Source of the DNA: a virus
Virus record (IMG/VR): IMGVR_UViG_3300007871_000003
Span: 1-29,027 of that record
DNA length: 29,027 bases
Direction: 5' to 3' (one strand)
Positions 15,262 to 24,305 of the stretch are shown here, piece after piece (position 1 is the first letter of the stretch; every line of letters starts with the position of its first letter). Below the pieces are notes generated by a model that was given only the letters and a program-made list of their open reading frames with translations, was not told the DNA's origin and ran no database searches. A program made the translations under genes and the position numbers.

Positions 15262-15797
15262 TACACTAACTCCACAGCTTTAACCAAGAAATCTAAAGTT
15301 ACTCCTGCGCCTATATTATGCCTGAAATCTAAGCGTGTAATTCCACCAAAGATAGGTAACTTAATCGGCTGAGGTAATATAAGTTGATGTGCGTATACAG
15401 CTCCATTACGTGTAGGCACAGGTGTAACATTAAATGCACCTACTTGTAATATATCTGCATCTCCATCAGCAGTAACTGCCGAAGGTAACATAATAGCAGC
15501 GGCTGCATCATTTATTGGATCTACTGCATATCTAATCATCCAATTAGCTTGTATGTTAGGTACAGTTCCAGCAGATACTGTGACAGCCATAACTTCTAAA
15601 CTATAGACAGGAGAAAGCCATTGAGCAGAGCCATTAGCAAGAACAGGTGCTGTATCATGAGGTACAGATATTATACGATTGCGAGCTACACCTACTACAC
15701 TATCAGTAGATAATAGAGCAGTTATTCCATCAGCTAGCTCTACTCCAGCTAATCCTTTAGTACTATCTCCAACATTAACAATGATACCGCCAGACAT
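15261..15797 (-). CDS. Beta-rich virion protein (paralogue group), 178 aa
   Basis: A strand-rich, aromatic-poor protein with several Val/Ala/Gly-rich turns and a C-terminal strand pair (TRLDFRHNIGAG and DFLVKAVELV). It shares this closing pattern with the products of 15832-16425 and 13726-14253, which suggests duplication of one beta domain. The stop overlaps the start of the 248-aa gene. Likely a virion surface or tail component; no specific family recognised. Confidence 0.6.
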   Translation of the reverse strand: MSGGIIVNVGDSTKGLAGVELADGITALLSTDSVVGVARNRIISVPHDTAPVLANGSAQWLSPVYSLEVMAVTVSAGTVPNIQANWMIRYAVDPINDAAAAIMLPSAVTADGDADILQVGAFNVTPVPTRNGAVYAHQLILPQPIKLPIFGGITRLDFRHNIGAGVTLDFLVKAVELV

Positions 15798-15831
15798 AAT
15801 AATTTACTCCTAAAATATAAGATTAAAATTC

Positions 15832-16425
15832 TTAAGTAAAACTGCCTTTAGGCAATCTCTCTAATACAATACTCTTAGATATAAAACTAAGATTAGCATT
15901 AGCAACAGCATGTTTAAAACTTAAACGTAAAGTACTGGCTATAGCTAAGTTCTCTACTAAAGGAGGACTTTCTCCAGAAGATAATTCTCCGTTAGGTGTA
16001 CCTACAATAGTACCCCAATTAAGAGGTAAATAAGCTCCGCCTAGTTCGTTTCTATAAGAGGCTGATTGAGATACTAAAGAAGTAATATTAATAGCAGCTT
16101 CAAATTTAACTAGTCTCCTATTAACAGAAGTATTAACTCCAGCTATAGCAGGAAAAACAGATACTATTATAGCTCCGGCAGCATTTAATAATAAACCCCA
16201 ACCAAAAGTTCTACCATTAGCATCATTATTAAGATAGCTGCCTAAAACAGTTAATAAGAGCTTATCATCTGGAGCTACAGTACCGGCTGGAATAGTAACA
16301 TTAGCTAACACTGTTTCAGCTGCTGTATTAACTATCTCAGTTTGTGTATTATCTGAATATAATATCTGTCCTGCTTCCGGTCTTCCAGTAGTTCTAGGTT
16401 GCCATACATTTGCATCATCAGACAT
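15832..16425 (-). CDS. Beta-rich virion protein (paralogue group), 197 aa
   Basis: Follows the head-tail adaptor gene closely. The product has an Ala/Thr/Val-rich strand pattern, including VLANVTIPAGTVAPDDKLLL, which resembles the opening strands of capsid-associated jelly-roll proteins, and ends with LRLSFKHAV and SIVLERLPKGS. It is longer than its two apparent relatives downstream. Likely a head fibre, decoration or tail appendage protein; the exact site in the virion is unknown. Confidence 0.6.
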   Translation of the reverse strand: MSDDANVWQPRTTGRPEAGQILYSDNTQTEIVNTAAETVLANVTIPAGTVAPDDKLLLTVLGSYLNNDANGRTFGWGLLLNAAGAIIVSVFPAIAGVNTSVNRRLVKFEAAINITSLVSQSASYRNELGGAYLPLNWGTIVGTPNGELSSGESPPLVENLAIASTLRLSFKHAVANANLSFISKSIVLERLPKGSFT

Positions 16426-16436
16426 AATAAATCCTC

Positions 16437-17027
16437 TTAATAACCATAATCAGGTACGGCGTTAATTTTAAGTTCTGCATACTGATCTGATACAAGCGCT
16501 CTCTGTGAATTAGATTCAGCTTGTTGAGCTGTAGTAGCAAATACAACTCTAGCAGCTTCATGTACTATAGCATAAGGATATAGATCAGCTACCCAACTAG
16601 AATAACCTACCTCTGTTACTATTGGATTAACATAAGAACCCAATATTATAGTATCAAATGTTACTAAAGATTTGATCTCTATGGTTCTACCAGCTACATA
16701 ACATATATCTGTGCGTTCTCTTCCCCACTCATCTAATATCTCTTCTGTAGTTAACATAGTAAAAAAGATATTAGGTTCCAATGTAGCTGTTTCTACTCTT
16801 CTCATATATTTCAGTGCACGATAATTAGGTAAAACTGAAATGATATCAAAAGACTGTATATACCCTGGAGTAAGAAAAGTATAATTTAACTCAAATATAT
16901 CCTTTGAATAAAAATCTGTTTGGTGGGCTTTAAGGGTAGCAGCCTTCACAGCAGACTTAGTAAGATCTACTAAATCAGCTCTACCTGTGATATTATATAC
17001 CTCTTGTAAAATCTCTGCGAAAGTCAT
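16437..17027 (-). CDS. Head-tail adaptor / connector protein
   Basis: 196 residues with features I recognise from the adaptor proteins of short-tailed phages: an N-terminal helical part (TFAEILQEVYNITGRADLVD, then LKAHQTDFYSKDIFE), a middle ALKYMRR with the IL-DEW-R-RTDICYVAG pattern, then a sheet with GSYVNP and a C-terminal helix. These proteins bind the portal and link it to the tail hub. Position between capsid and tail genes fits. No frameshift or missing part seen. Confidence 0.75.
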   Translation of the reverse strand: MTFAEILQEVYNITGRADLVDLTKSAVKAATLKAHQTDFYSKDIFELNYTFLTPGYIQSFDIISVLPNYRALKYMRRVETATLEPNIFFTMLTTEEILDEWGRERTDICYVAGRTIEIKSLVTFDTIILGSYVNPIVTEVGYSSWVADLYPYAIVHEAARVVFATTAQQAESNSQRALVSDQYAELKINAVPDYGY

Positions 17028-17059
17028 ACTACCCTACCCTTAAGTTATTTAACTAAATC

Positions 17060-17638
17060 TTACTTGCCAGAACCCGCAGCTAATGATGCAATGTCAGCAG
17101 TAGAGCCAGGAGTTAGTGCTTGTACTTCAGATTCAGATTGTGAAAGAGGTTCACCAGCTGCTATCTTACGAGCGGCTTCAGCCTGCATAGCTTTGAACTC
17201 TTTAAAATGCTCTTTACGTAATGAAGCTACAGGATCTAACTCAGTAGTTGTCATTACTTCTTGACCTGGTTTTACAGATAATCGTTTATTACCTAGAGCA
17301 ATCTCAGCTTGTAGATGCTCAATAGCTTCTGGACGATCTGTAATACACCTGTGATTTACAAAGATAACACGTCCACCTTTAGGTAGAGTCATGTTACAAT
17401 TAGCAAGTGTATGATAGAATACATGGAAAGTCTTCTCTGGTGCATCAGGAATTACTTTCAACTCAGTTTTAATCTCTTCAACCTTAACTTGATTAGCTAA
17501 GATAGCTTCATTGTTAGGTTCTACTTCTTCAATTCCCTGAGTTTCACCAACAGATTCATCACTGGCAGGAATAGGCTCTGCAGAAGCTAATCTTTTCAAC
17601 TTCTCGGCAGTTGTTTCTACTTTAGTTTCATCATTCAT
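17060..17638 (-). CDS. Conserved head-region protein of unknown function, 192 aa
   Basis: Begins with an acidic, low-complexity region (1-65, rich in Glu), followed by a compact segment (about 68-125) with FHVFYHTLANC, LPKGGRVIFVNHRCITDR and EHLQAEIALGN, and then a charged helix and an Ala/Gly/Ser-rich tail ending AAGSGK. The middle segment with a YHT-x4-C and later a H-R-C is like that in conserved proteins often found just after the capsid gene of tailed phages. A capsid-completion role is possible but not shown. A terminator hairpin separates it from the capsid gene. Confidence 0.6.
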   Translation of the reverse strand: MNDETKVETTAEKLKRLASAEPIPASDESVGETQGIEEVEPNNEAILANQVKVEEIKTELKVIPDAPEKTFHVFYHTLANCNMTLPKGGRVIFVNHRCITDRPEAIEHLQAEIALGNKRLSVKPGQEVMTTTELDPVASLRKEHFKEFKAMQAEAARKIAAGEPLSQSESEVQALTPGSTADIASLAAGSGK

Positions 17639-17669
17639 TATAGTTCTCTCTTAGTTATAAGTTTAAATT

Positions 17670-17699
17670 AAAAAAGGGCTCATCCTTAAACCCTTTTTT
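17670..17699 (-). terminator. Terminator hairpin after the capsid gene
   Basis: A 9-bp perfect inverted repeat, AAAAAAGGG with CCCTTTTTT, spaced by 12 bases, whose minus-strand reading ends in GCCC plus a six-T run. It lies 22 bases past the capsid stop codon. The hairpin likely lets part of the transcription pass through and so raises capsid expression over the genes that follow, as is common in phages. Confidence 0.8.
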
Positions 17700-17721
17700 G
17701 AGTTACAAATTACAGCAAATC

Positions 17722-18945
17722 TTAACCTACAGCTCCTGCATCCAAGTCATAGATAACAGCATTAGCAGGAGGATTCTTAACAATGGTAGTAAGCTCGGTA
17801 GTTAGAGTACCACCTACAGCATCAATACCATTATCCTGAGCAACATCACCTGACATGTTGAATTCCTTGTTCTGAGTCTTACGATCTCCAAGGTAAGCAA
17901 CACGGAAGGTAGCAAGATCAACTGCAACTGCCATCTGTGACCAGAAGATATTAGAGTTGAAGAGAGGATGCTCAATCAGACGGAAGGTACCACGACTCAT
18001 AGTAAGGGTCTTGAACTGCAAACCGAAGTTAGTCTGACCATCCATCAGTTGATAAGATCCATTCAAACGACCAATGGTATTAATGACAGTCATAGCATGA
18101 CCACCTACAAATAACACACGTTCGTTAGCACCTTTAGGATCAGTAGCCTGATCAAAGACAGGATCAAGAGCAGTTTCTAACTCAGTAAAGTTAGTAGTTG
18201 CACCAGCAGTGGTTATATTGGGGCCTGTATAGCTAGGGGGGTAGTTAGTAATATCACTAACCATGTTGATAAGGCCATCAGCAGTACGGAAGGGCTGACC
18301 ATTACGAGTAGACTGAGACTTCTGACCAAAGAACAACATCTTCTCAATATCTACTGCATGGAAGGCAGCACAATCTTGACGTGATTCAGCTACGTTAGTT
18401 TCACCTGCAATAACCTGAGTAGCACGAGCTGACTCTGAGATAGCCCAAGTATTACGGAAGGTCTGTGTCAGGTTAGTAATACGAACAGGAATAATGTTCT
18501 GAGCATTAGGACGAAGAGAAGACTCCTCAAATGCATTACCAACCTGATGTATATCTACGTTATCAGCAATAGCAGCACCTGCTACTGAACCAACACTACG
18601 AGTTACTTGTACCTGTGTGGCACTAATAACAGAGTCAATGATGATATTCTCAAACGTAGTACTTACACGCATGATCATACCTGGAAGGATGTTCACAGTG
18701 GTATCTACTGTGAAGATGTTAATAACACCATCAGCAATAGCACCATCTAGTTTCATCTCAGGGAAGAGCATAGTCTTAGTAAAGAAACCATGTTCAGTTT
18801 GAACTGCTGTTTCACTTGGTAACATAGAAGTTAGACCAAACAGAGGAGCTGAGCCATTAGGCATCAGCCTTGTAATCATTCCAGCAAAGGACTTCTTAGC
18901 TAGGTCCTGTGTGAGATTACCGGTATTAAAAAGTCCTGCGGACAT
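17722..18945 (-). CDS. Major capsid protein (HK97-fold, DUF5309-like)
   Basis: The 407-residue product matches the DUF5309-like group of HK97-fold capsid proteins: an N-arm with SAGLFNTGNLTQDLAKKSFAG-type residues (no cleavage signal seen), an E-loop region, then the motif VRITNLTQTFRNTWAISE (about 140-160), a helix with AAFHAVDIEKMLFFGQKS and the P-domain loops with GQPFRTADGLI. It follows scaffold and decoration genes and precedes a terminator, which supports the assignment as the abundant shell protein. The start is preceded by AGGAGAATTTAC. Assignment to the family is by motif resemblance; capsid identity is very likely. Confidence 0.85.
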   Translation of the reverse strand: MSAGLFNTGNLTQDLAKKSFAGMITRLMPNGSAPLFGLTSMLPSETAVQTEHGFFTKTMLFPEMKLDGAIADGVINIFTVDTTVNILPGMIMRVSTTFENIIIDSVISATQVQVTRSVGSVAGAAIADNVDIHQVGNAFEESSLRPNAQNIIPVRITNLTQTFRNTWAISESARATQVIAGETNVAESRQDCAAFHAVDIEKMLFFGQKSQSTRNGQPFRTADGLINMVSDITNYPPSYTGPNITTAGATTNFTELETALDPVFDQATDPKGANERVLFVGGHAMTVINTIGRLNGSYQLMDGQTNFGLQFKTLTMSRGTFRLIEHPLFNSNIFWSQMAVAVDLATFRVAYLGDRKTQNKEFNMSGDVAQDNGIDAVGGTLTTELTTIVKNPPANAVIYDLDAGAVG

Positions 18946-18986
18946 AGTAAATTCTCCTAAAGAATTAAAATATAATTAAAAGGTAA

Positions 18987-19012
18987 TAATATTAATATTA
19001 ATATTAATATTA
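18987..19012. repeat. Four tandem TAATAT copies between decoration and capsid genes
   Basis: Four perfect TAATAT units (18987-19010) followed by TA; the decoration gene's stop codon uses the last bases. Each unit is nearly self-complementary, so the array can form an AT hairpin in the message just ahead of the capsid gene. Purely compositional in origin is possible. Confidence 0.75.
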
Positions 19013-19414
19013 TGGAACAGCTATAAGATCGAAAGTAGCTGCACCTGTTTTAAGCAAAACAAACTCTGTAGCAGTGTTATTTGCTACAGTAGCAATACCT
19101 CTTACAGTAACTCCAGTACCGCCAACAAGTATAACAGATTGGATAATATCCAAGCATAAAACTTTGAAGCTGAAAGTATCACCAATATCCATACCAGAAA
19201 ATGCAGCAGCAAGTTCAGCACCTGTAGGTGTAGTATCTGTTCTATTAGCTGTCATGTTATCCCGAAGAATTAAACCTGAAGCTATCATTCCAGCAGTTAA
19301 TGCAACATTAGCATCAGTAGTAAGATCATAAGGTGCGTAATTAGCTGCTAAACCATCACCAGCTCGCATCTCACGAATCATACCATCTTGACGAACCAAA
19401 GCACGATTAAACAT
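19010..19414 (-). CDS. Head decoration-like protein, 134 aa
   Basis: Located directly between scaffold and major capsid genes, a usual spot for the head decoration or capsid-stabilising protein. The sequence (strands DTTPTGAELAAAFSGMDIGDTF, then SVILVGGTGVTVRG and TEFVLLKTGAATFDLIAV) has the short-strand beta-barrel pattern seen in such proteins. Rich in Ala, Thr, Leu and Val and lacking cysteine except one. Assignment is by position and pattern, so moderate. Confidence 0.6.
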   Translation of the reverse strand: MFNRALVRQDGMIREMRAGDGLAANYAPYDLTTDANVALTAGMIASGLILRDNMTANRTDTTPTGAELAAAFSGMDIGDTFSFKVLCLDIIQSVILVGGTGVTVRGIATVANNTATEFVLLKTGAATFDLIAVP

Positions 19415-19456
19415 ATTATAAATCTCCTATCTATTAAATTAAAGGTATTAAAAGGA

Positions 19457-20230
19457 TTAAACTTGATTCTCCCAGTTACTCCAATCTATTTCACCACTTG
19501 CATCTGTGGGATTAATAGGAGCTGGGGCTATTGATTCACCCAAAACCTTAACAAAGTTTTGAGCCATATCAGTTAGTTCGTCGGCAGTTGCATTGGGATT
19601 TTTAAGTTGTAGCTGATCCTTAACCGCTGAAATAACGGGTGCTACAGCAGGATTAGAAAAGATAGGATTTGATTTGTGAAGTGCGCTATTAACGCTCTGT
19701 TCTTTAACTAAGCCAGGTATCTGATCCATTATGGATTTTACTAGCTTAGCAGATTGTGTCTCAAACATCTTATTAGCAACAGTTGTAGATTGCATCAAAG
19801 TTTGTTGAGCCACTAAATTTAGAGCTTCTTGATTAGCCTTTACAGCATCCTCACCACCTACATTGATCCTTGCTTGTAACTCAGGAGTTATAACAGAAGT
19901 CATATTAACTTTAGATATAACTTCCTGTAACTTAGCTGGATCTATTGACTCAGGGATAAATCCTTGAGGTGTGTTCTCATTAGGCTTAGTATCCCATAAG
20001 TCCTTAAACTGGTCAAGAGGAGATTGTGGTGTTTCTACATTATCAGGTACTACACCATTAGCCGCAGTTCCAGGTGTTTGTACAGGTGTAACTGATGGAG
20101 TCTGATCAGCAAGCTTACCTGTAGCTGGATCAGGAGTTGCAGGAGCAGGTTGTGCAGGAGCTGCTGGATCAACTGGAGTCTGCGGTGCAGGTGTTGCTGA
20201 GGTAAAGATATTTTTAAATGGGTTAGGCAT
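19457..20230 (-). CDS. Scaffolding protein candidate
   Basis: 257 residues. The N-terminal 75 are Pro/Ala/Thr-rich and probably disordered (APQTPVDPAAPAQPAPA), the middle is Gln/Leu/Ala-rich and helical (about 100-200, ALNLVAQQTLMQSTTVANKMF), and the C-terminus ends in a short charged tail with SGEIDWSNWENQV. A helical middle with a compact C-terminal capsid-binding tail, just before the capsid genes, is what phage internal scaffolds look like. No protease catalytic residues were seen, so it is probably not a maturation protease. Confidence 0.7.
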   Translation of the reverse strand: MPNPFKNIFTSATPAPQTPVDPAAPAQPAPATPDPATGKLADQTPSVTPVQTPGTAANGVVPDNVETPQSPLDQFKDLWDTKPNENTPQGFIPESIDPAKLQEVISKVNMTSVITPELQARINVGGEDAVKANQEALNLVAQQTLMQSTTVANKMFETQSAKLVKSIMDQIPGLVKEQSVNSALHKSNPIFSNPAVAPVISAVKDQLQLKNPNATADELTDMAQNFVKVLGESIAPAPINPTDASGEIDWSNWENQV

Positions 20231-20237
20231 GATAGTA

Positions 20238-20522
20238 TTATTCCTGTGTGGTAGTGTTATCTATTAATATTTCAAGGGATGCGTTAGATGTATCTATTAG
20301 ATACTGTAGAAGCTCTATCTTACCTTTAAGACTAGCTTCATCCTGAGCAAAGAGAAGAGGATGTTCTGGATCATAGTCCAAAGCTATCTTCTCTTCTGCA
20401 TAAGATGATAGATGATTATGCAATACTTGTAACTGTAGTTCATTATAGATACTACCTTGTATTTGCTGTAAATCATCTAGTTTATATTCTGTAAAACTGT
20501 TAGGTACTAGTTCTGTTGACAT
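20238..20522 (-). CDS. Small hypothetical head-region protein, 94 aa
   Basis: An acidic, mainly helical protein with a Leu/Gln-rich stretch (DLQQIQGSIYNELQLQVLHNHL) and a second helix (LKGKIELLQYLIDTS). Lies between portal and scaffold, with 7 and 12 bases to its neighbours, so co-translated in the head operon. Could be a scaffold partner or head minor protein. No family recognised. Confidence 0.6.
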   Translation of the reverse strand: MSTELVPNSFTEYKLDDLQQIQGSIYNELQLQVLHNHLSSYAEEKIALDYDPEHPLLFAQDEASLKGKIELLQYLIDTSNASLEILIDNTTTQE

Positions 20523-20534
20523 TGTAGTTCTCTG

Positions 20535-22568
20535 TTATTGAGGATTAACTCTGTTATCTGGAAGTTCTCCTGCGGCAGGTTCAGCAGCTTCTGGTCTATC
20601 TTGACCAGCAGGATTATATCCAAAGTCTTGTGGTAAGGGTGGTTGTGGGATAGATTTAAGATCACCTCCTTTTTCAGCTACCGTAATAGCTACTTGTTGC
20701 CATTGAGTAAGTGCTTGTTCATAAGCCACTTGTTCTGGACTCTTCTCAAACTGATGTATCATAGCTCCTCTTACTTTCATCATATAAGAGAACATAGGAG
20801 CTAGATTAAAACCTCTTCCTAACTCAGGATTTGTACCTAAGACTTGTAGAGCAGTAGCCCAATCGTCAGTACTTATAATCTTATCAGAAGGAACTAATCC
20901 ATCAGATATCTTAAACTTAAGTATTGCTTTACGAAGTTCTAATGGATCAATCTCTACAGCGGTTTCTTTCTCTCTTGAATAGAGAGTAGCAGCTCCTTGA
21001 TATTGGAGAATATCTAACTTAAAGATAGTCTTCATAGGAGTAAATACTTGTGCTTCATAGAGTATAGATACAAGTTGATCACGACCATTAGCATTAGCCA
21101 TGATATCTTCAAACTCAGACTTAGTTCTATTACCTTTAGTAAACTGTCCTTGTCTCGCAGGATTCTGACCAGCTAAGATATTAGACATTTGAACTAATTC
21201 TCTTATCTGACTCATATTATTAGCTTGCTGATCCTCTCTATAAGGAAACTGATATACAGCATCAGCTACATTCTTACCATAAGCGGCGGGTCTAACAGGT
21301 ATCTTAGCTGCAGAGTTCTTAGCATTAATATGTGCTGAGAGTATACGAGATGGATCAAAGAGAACTCTATCTGAGATTGAACGTCTACGAGATTCAAGAT
21401 TAGCATTCATGAAAGCAGATGTGAGTTCTTGAAACTGCTTAGAGTTTCTTGCTAATGACTTAGTTTGATACTCTAAACCATCTTCATAGGGCTGACCAAT
21501 TAAGATAGGAATCCAACCATGAGCATTAGTCTGTCTTTCTGCGTAGATAATAACTTCATGATTGATGATAATAAGCTTCCAAATCTGTGGTGTATTCTTA
21601 GCTGGAACTTTAAGATCGAATTCAGATGGTAAGACTTTACAATAAAGAGTAGTCTTCTCATAAGTATTCTTATACTTAATAGTCATATTCTTAGCAGTCT
21701 GACCAGAAGTACCTAAGCCCGCCCAAGATAACCAGTTCATATTACCTTCGAATCTTTCGTGTATAGATTGCTCAGGATTAATATCTGGTATAAAGAAAGC
21801 TTCTGCTGTCTCTTGAGTAGTAGTTCCAGGAATAGCTGAGGAAGAAGACTCAAAAGCTTTAGTTATGTTCATAGTAATAGATCCAGACATACTAGATACA
21901 AACTCTTTAAGTTCTATACGAGATAAGAACTCAGTATATCCAGCAAACTCACCTTTCTTATAACATTCAGTAGGTGCTACTCTTGGATCTGCAAAAGTAT
22001 TATAGACACTTAAATGCTTAAGTTTATTACCTGACCAGATAGTATCTACTGGTTTACCTTGCTCAGGAGAGAATTCTATGTCAGTCTCAATAGATGCCAC
22101 TGTTTCTTTATCCCAGGATACTTCTATTGCAGACATGTTATATTTAAAACCGTCTCTAAAGAACATCATAAGTTCTCTTGTCCAGCCACCTAGTTCTGCA
22201 TTATCATCTAAGATAGTTTCCATCTGTAATGCAGCATCCATGAATTCATCATTAGCTACAACACCAAAGATAGGTACACCTGTAAGGAAGACAGAGGCTT
22301 GATATACAACAGCAGCTTCTACTTGCGGCATGACTATAGGAACAGTTACATTCTGTAGAACATCTTGATTACCGGCTTTATTAGCGCGCTTAGCTTGAGT
22401 TTGATGATCAGTTGTATCATTCTCTCGCATATAAGCTCTATCTATATCTATAAACTTATTACGCTGAGATGTTTGAGTTGCATTAACTGTTAGAAGAGTC
22501 TCTCTATAATACTGTATAAAGGAGTCTTGTGATTTCCTTGTTAATACAAAAGATGTGGAATTAGCCAT
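20535..22568 (-). CDS. Portal protein
   Basis: 677 residues, the size of the portals of short-tailed phages. Typical features seen: a long N-terminal helical region, VTVPIVMPQVEAAVVYQASVFLTG (about 73-96) as the start of the wing, a stretch with YNTFADPRVAPTEC in the middle as found in this portal class, and a long C-terminal Gln/Pro-rich tail. It forms the dodecameric ring through which DNA is packaged and ejected, and lies just after terminase large subunit, the usual order. The start is close to AGGAATAAAT. Confidence comes from the motif pattern, length and context. Confidence 0.85.
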   Translation of the reverse strand: MANSTSFVLTRKSQDSFIQYYRETLLTVNATQTSQRNKFIDIDRAYMRENDTTDHQTQAKRANKAGNQDVLQNVTVPIVMPQVEAAVVYQASVFLTGVPIFGVVANDEFMDAALQMETILDDNAELGGWTRELMMFFRDGFKYNMSAIEVSWDKETVASIETDIEFSPEQGKPVDTIWSGNKLKHLSVYNTFADPRVAPTECYKKGEFAGYTEFLSRIELKEFVSSMSGSITMNITKAFESSSSAIPGTTTQETAEAFFIPDINPEQSIHERFEGNMNWLSWAGLGTSGQTAKNMTIKYKNTYEKTTLYCKVLPSEFDLKVPAKNTPQIWKLIIINHEVIIYAERQTNAHGWIPILIGQPYEDGLEYQTKSLARNSKQFQELTSAFMNANLESRRRSISDRVLFDPSRILSAHINAKNSAAKIPVRPAAYGKNVADAVYQFPYREDQQANNMSQIRELVQMSNILAGQNPARQGQFTKGNRTKSEFEDIMANANGRDQLVSILYEAQVFTPMKTIFKLDILQYQGAATLYSREKETAVEIDPLELRKAILKFKISDGLVPSDKIISTDDWATALQVLGTNPELGRGFNLAPMFSYMMKVRGAMIHQFEKSPEQVAYEQALTQWQQVAITVAEKGGDLKSIPQPPLPQDFGYNPAGQDRPEAAEPAAGELPDNRVNPQ

Positions 22569-22594
22569 GTTTATTTATTCCTGTTAGATTTCTA

Positions 22595-24160
22595 TTAAAA
22601 TGCGGTATTAAATTCTTCTACTTCTAATGCATCGTATTCTTGAGCTTCCATGATAGTATTAGAGATAATGAATTCCATATACATCTCAATAGTCTTATTA
22701 GCATAGGTGAGTAGATCTAAGATACCATCTGTGTTATCTCGTCTTATAGGATTGAAAGAGATAATCTGAGCAAATGAAGCTGCTTTAGCATTCTTCTCTA
22801 TAAAGATCTCTCCTTTACCAAGAGATTTAAACATCTCTAATATGCGGGAATTCTTAGATCTTACTCCTGAGTATAATTCAACAGCTTCTATTCCTTCTAT
22901 ACCTAACTGTTGACATATGAAATTGAACCAGTAAAGAAGTGAATACTGATAAGCATTAGATTCAACTCCTATTAAGCGACAGTTATGAGTAAGAGCATAT
23001 TTAAGAGCTGTACGTATGGTATCACCTGGAGATAATCTATCTTCTGTTACTTCCATGAGACAGGGATAACCATTATGTATCTCAAAGTAACCTACTGATA
23101 CTTCATCAGATCCTATCTTATCCGTAGCAGGGTCAATAATGATAAAGTTCCCGCCAGGAATATCTCCCTCACTGTAAGGACTATCAGGTAGCTTAGATAA
23201 ATCGATAAGATTATTGCTACTAGCATTCTCGTCATTAAGTACTTCAGCATAGAAGATCTCCGGATGCCCTGAAGCTAAGTCGTTCTCAAACTCCTTCATT
23301 AACTGTTTAAGAGGTTGGAGTTTTTCCCACAAGGAAGTTCCATCTCTTAATATCCCACCAGCTATGAACTTAGTCCAAGTAGGATTGAGTTTAAGCTTAC
23401 GAAGAATGCTCCACTTAGTGGGATACATATTAGCTATGAATAAGAACATACAGCCATGAGGAGACTTAGCTTTCATAGCTGTACCTATCATCCACTTCTC
23501 AAGAGCAGTAGATATGACCTCTGATTCAGCATCTTCAGCTGATTGTATATCATCAAAGACCATTATATCTGGACGCTGATTCTTAATGTTAAGTCCACGA
23601 AGAGAGCTACCTGCGCCTAAGGCTGCTAAGGTAATGTTTCTTCCTCTGAAACCGAACTTCTTCATAGCTTGAGTATCTTTCTCCATACCCAAGCGCCAAT
23701 CACCGAAAACTTTCTTTATATTCGGTTCATCTAACATATCTGCTATGTCTGCAACTATAGCCTCAGCAAGCTTAGCAGAAGCAGATATAATGAGTATGAA
23801 TTTCTTATTAGTAAAGAGTATACAATAGACTATGAAGATCTTAATAAGTGTAGTCTTACCAAATCCACGAGGCAGACCTAATGCAAGTTGTGGAAATATA
23901 CGAGCTATATGTACGAAACTTAGAAGCCACACCCACACAGAAAGAAAGACTGTAGGAAATAAAAACTTAAAGACAGTGGGCATTATAAGAGCAGCTAGGA
24001 AGTTAAGATCTAACTTAGCAGCTTGTTGTATATCTGCTGCGGATGCTCCTATATCCTGTACATCTACCTGCTCTGCACCAGGAATCTCATTAGACTCTCT
24101 TATAGGAGTAACACCGCCGAGTTCTTCTAATAGATTCCTTGGCTCCTGTGAATCAGTCAA
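22595..24160 (-). CDS. terL: Terminase large subunit (ATPase-nuclease)
   Basis: 521 residues. Packages DNA by ATP hydrolysis and cuts it. Walker A is GLPRGFGKTT (about 95-104), Walker B IMVFDDI (199-205), and the nuclease domain has acidic residues at IIIDPATD (Asp343), GVESNA (Glu400) and NTDGILDLL (around Asp478/482), as in T4-like large subunits. The start is a TTG at 24160: there is no ATG before residue 60 in this frame, and an in-frame TGA lies just upstream, so a TTG start is the simplest reading; it overlaps the end of the 50-aa gene by eight bases and has CAGG just upstream. A longer or shorter start seems unlikely. The catalytic residues all look intact. Confidence 0.92.
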   Translation of the reverse strand: MTDSQEPRNLLEELGGVTPIRESNEIPGAEQVDVQDIGASAADIQQAAKLDLNFLAALIMPTVFKFLFPTVFLSVWVWLLSFVHIARIFPQLALGLPRGFGKTTLIKIFIVYCILFTNKKFILIISASAKLAEAIVADIADMLDEPNIKKVFGDWRLGMEKDTQAMKKFGFRGRNITLAALGAGSSLRGLNIKNQRPDIMVFDDIQSAEDAESEVISTALEKWMIGTAMKAKSPHGCMFLFIANMYPTKWSILRKLKLNPTWTKFIAGGILRDGTSLWEKLQPLKQLMKEFENDLASGHPEIFYAEVLNDENASSNNLIDLSKLPDSPYSEGDIPGGNFIIIDPATDKIGSDEVSVGYFEIHNGYPCLMEVTEDRLSPGDTIRTALKYALTHNCRLIGVESNAYQYSLLYWFNFICQQLGIEGIEAVELYSGVRSKNSRILEMFKSLGKGEIFIEKNAKAASFAQIISFNPIRRDNTDGILDLLTYANKTIEMYMEFIISNTIMEAQEYDALEVEEFNTAF

Positions 24161-24305
24161 AGCCTGTATGTCCTGTATCTCTCATAACCTTCTTAATAGA
24201 GTCTATCTGTATCACTAAAGCTATTCTAGTAGGATGACCTATATAATAGTCCTTCAGTCTATTCTGTAGTTCAGCTATATACATATGTGCGAATCTTTCA
24301 CTCAT
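24153..24305 (-). CDS. Small hypothetical protein, 50 aa
   Basis: A short gene between the 61-aa gene and terL. Its ATG overlaps the preceding stop (ATGA) and its TGA falls inside the first codons of terL, so the three are translationally linked. The product starts MSERFAHMYIAELQNRLKDY and is basic and helical. Codon use and position support a real gene, but no family is recognised. Confidence 0.65.
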   Translation of the reverse strand: MSERFAHMYIAELQNRLKDYYIGHPTRIALVIQIDSIKKVMRDTGHTGFD

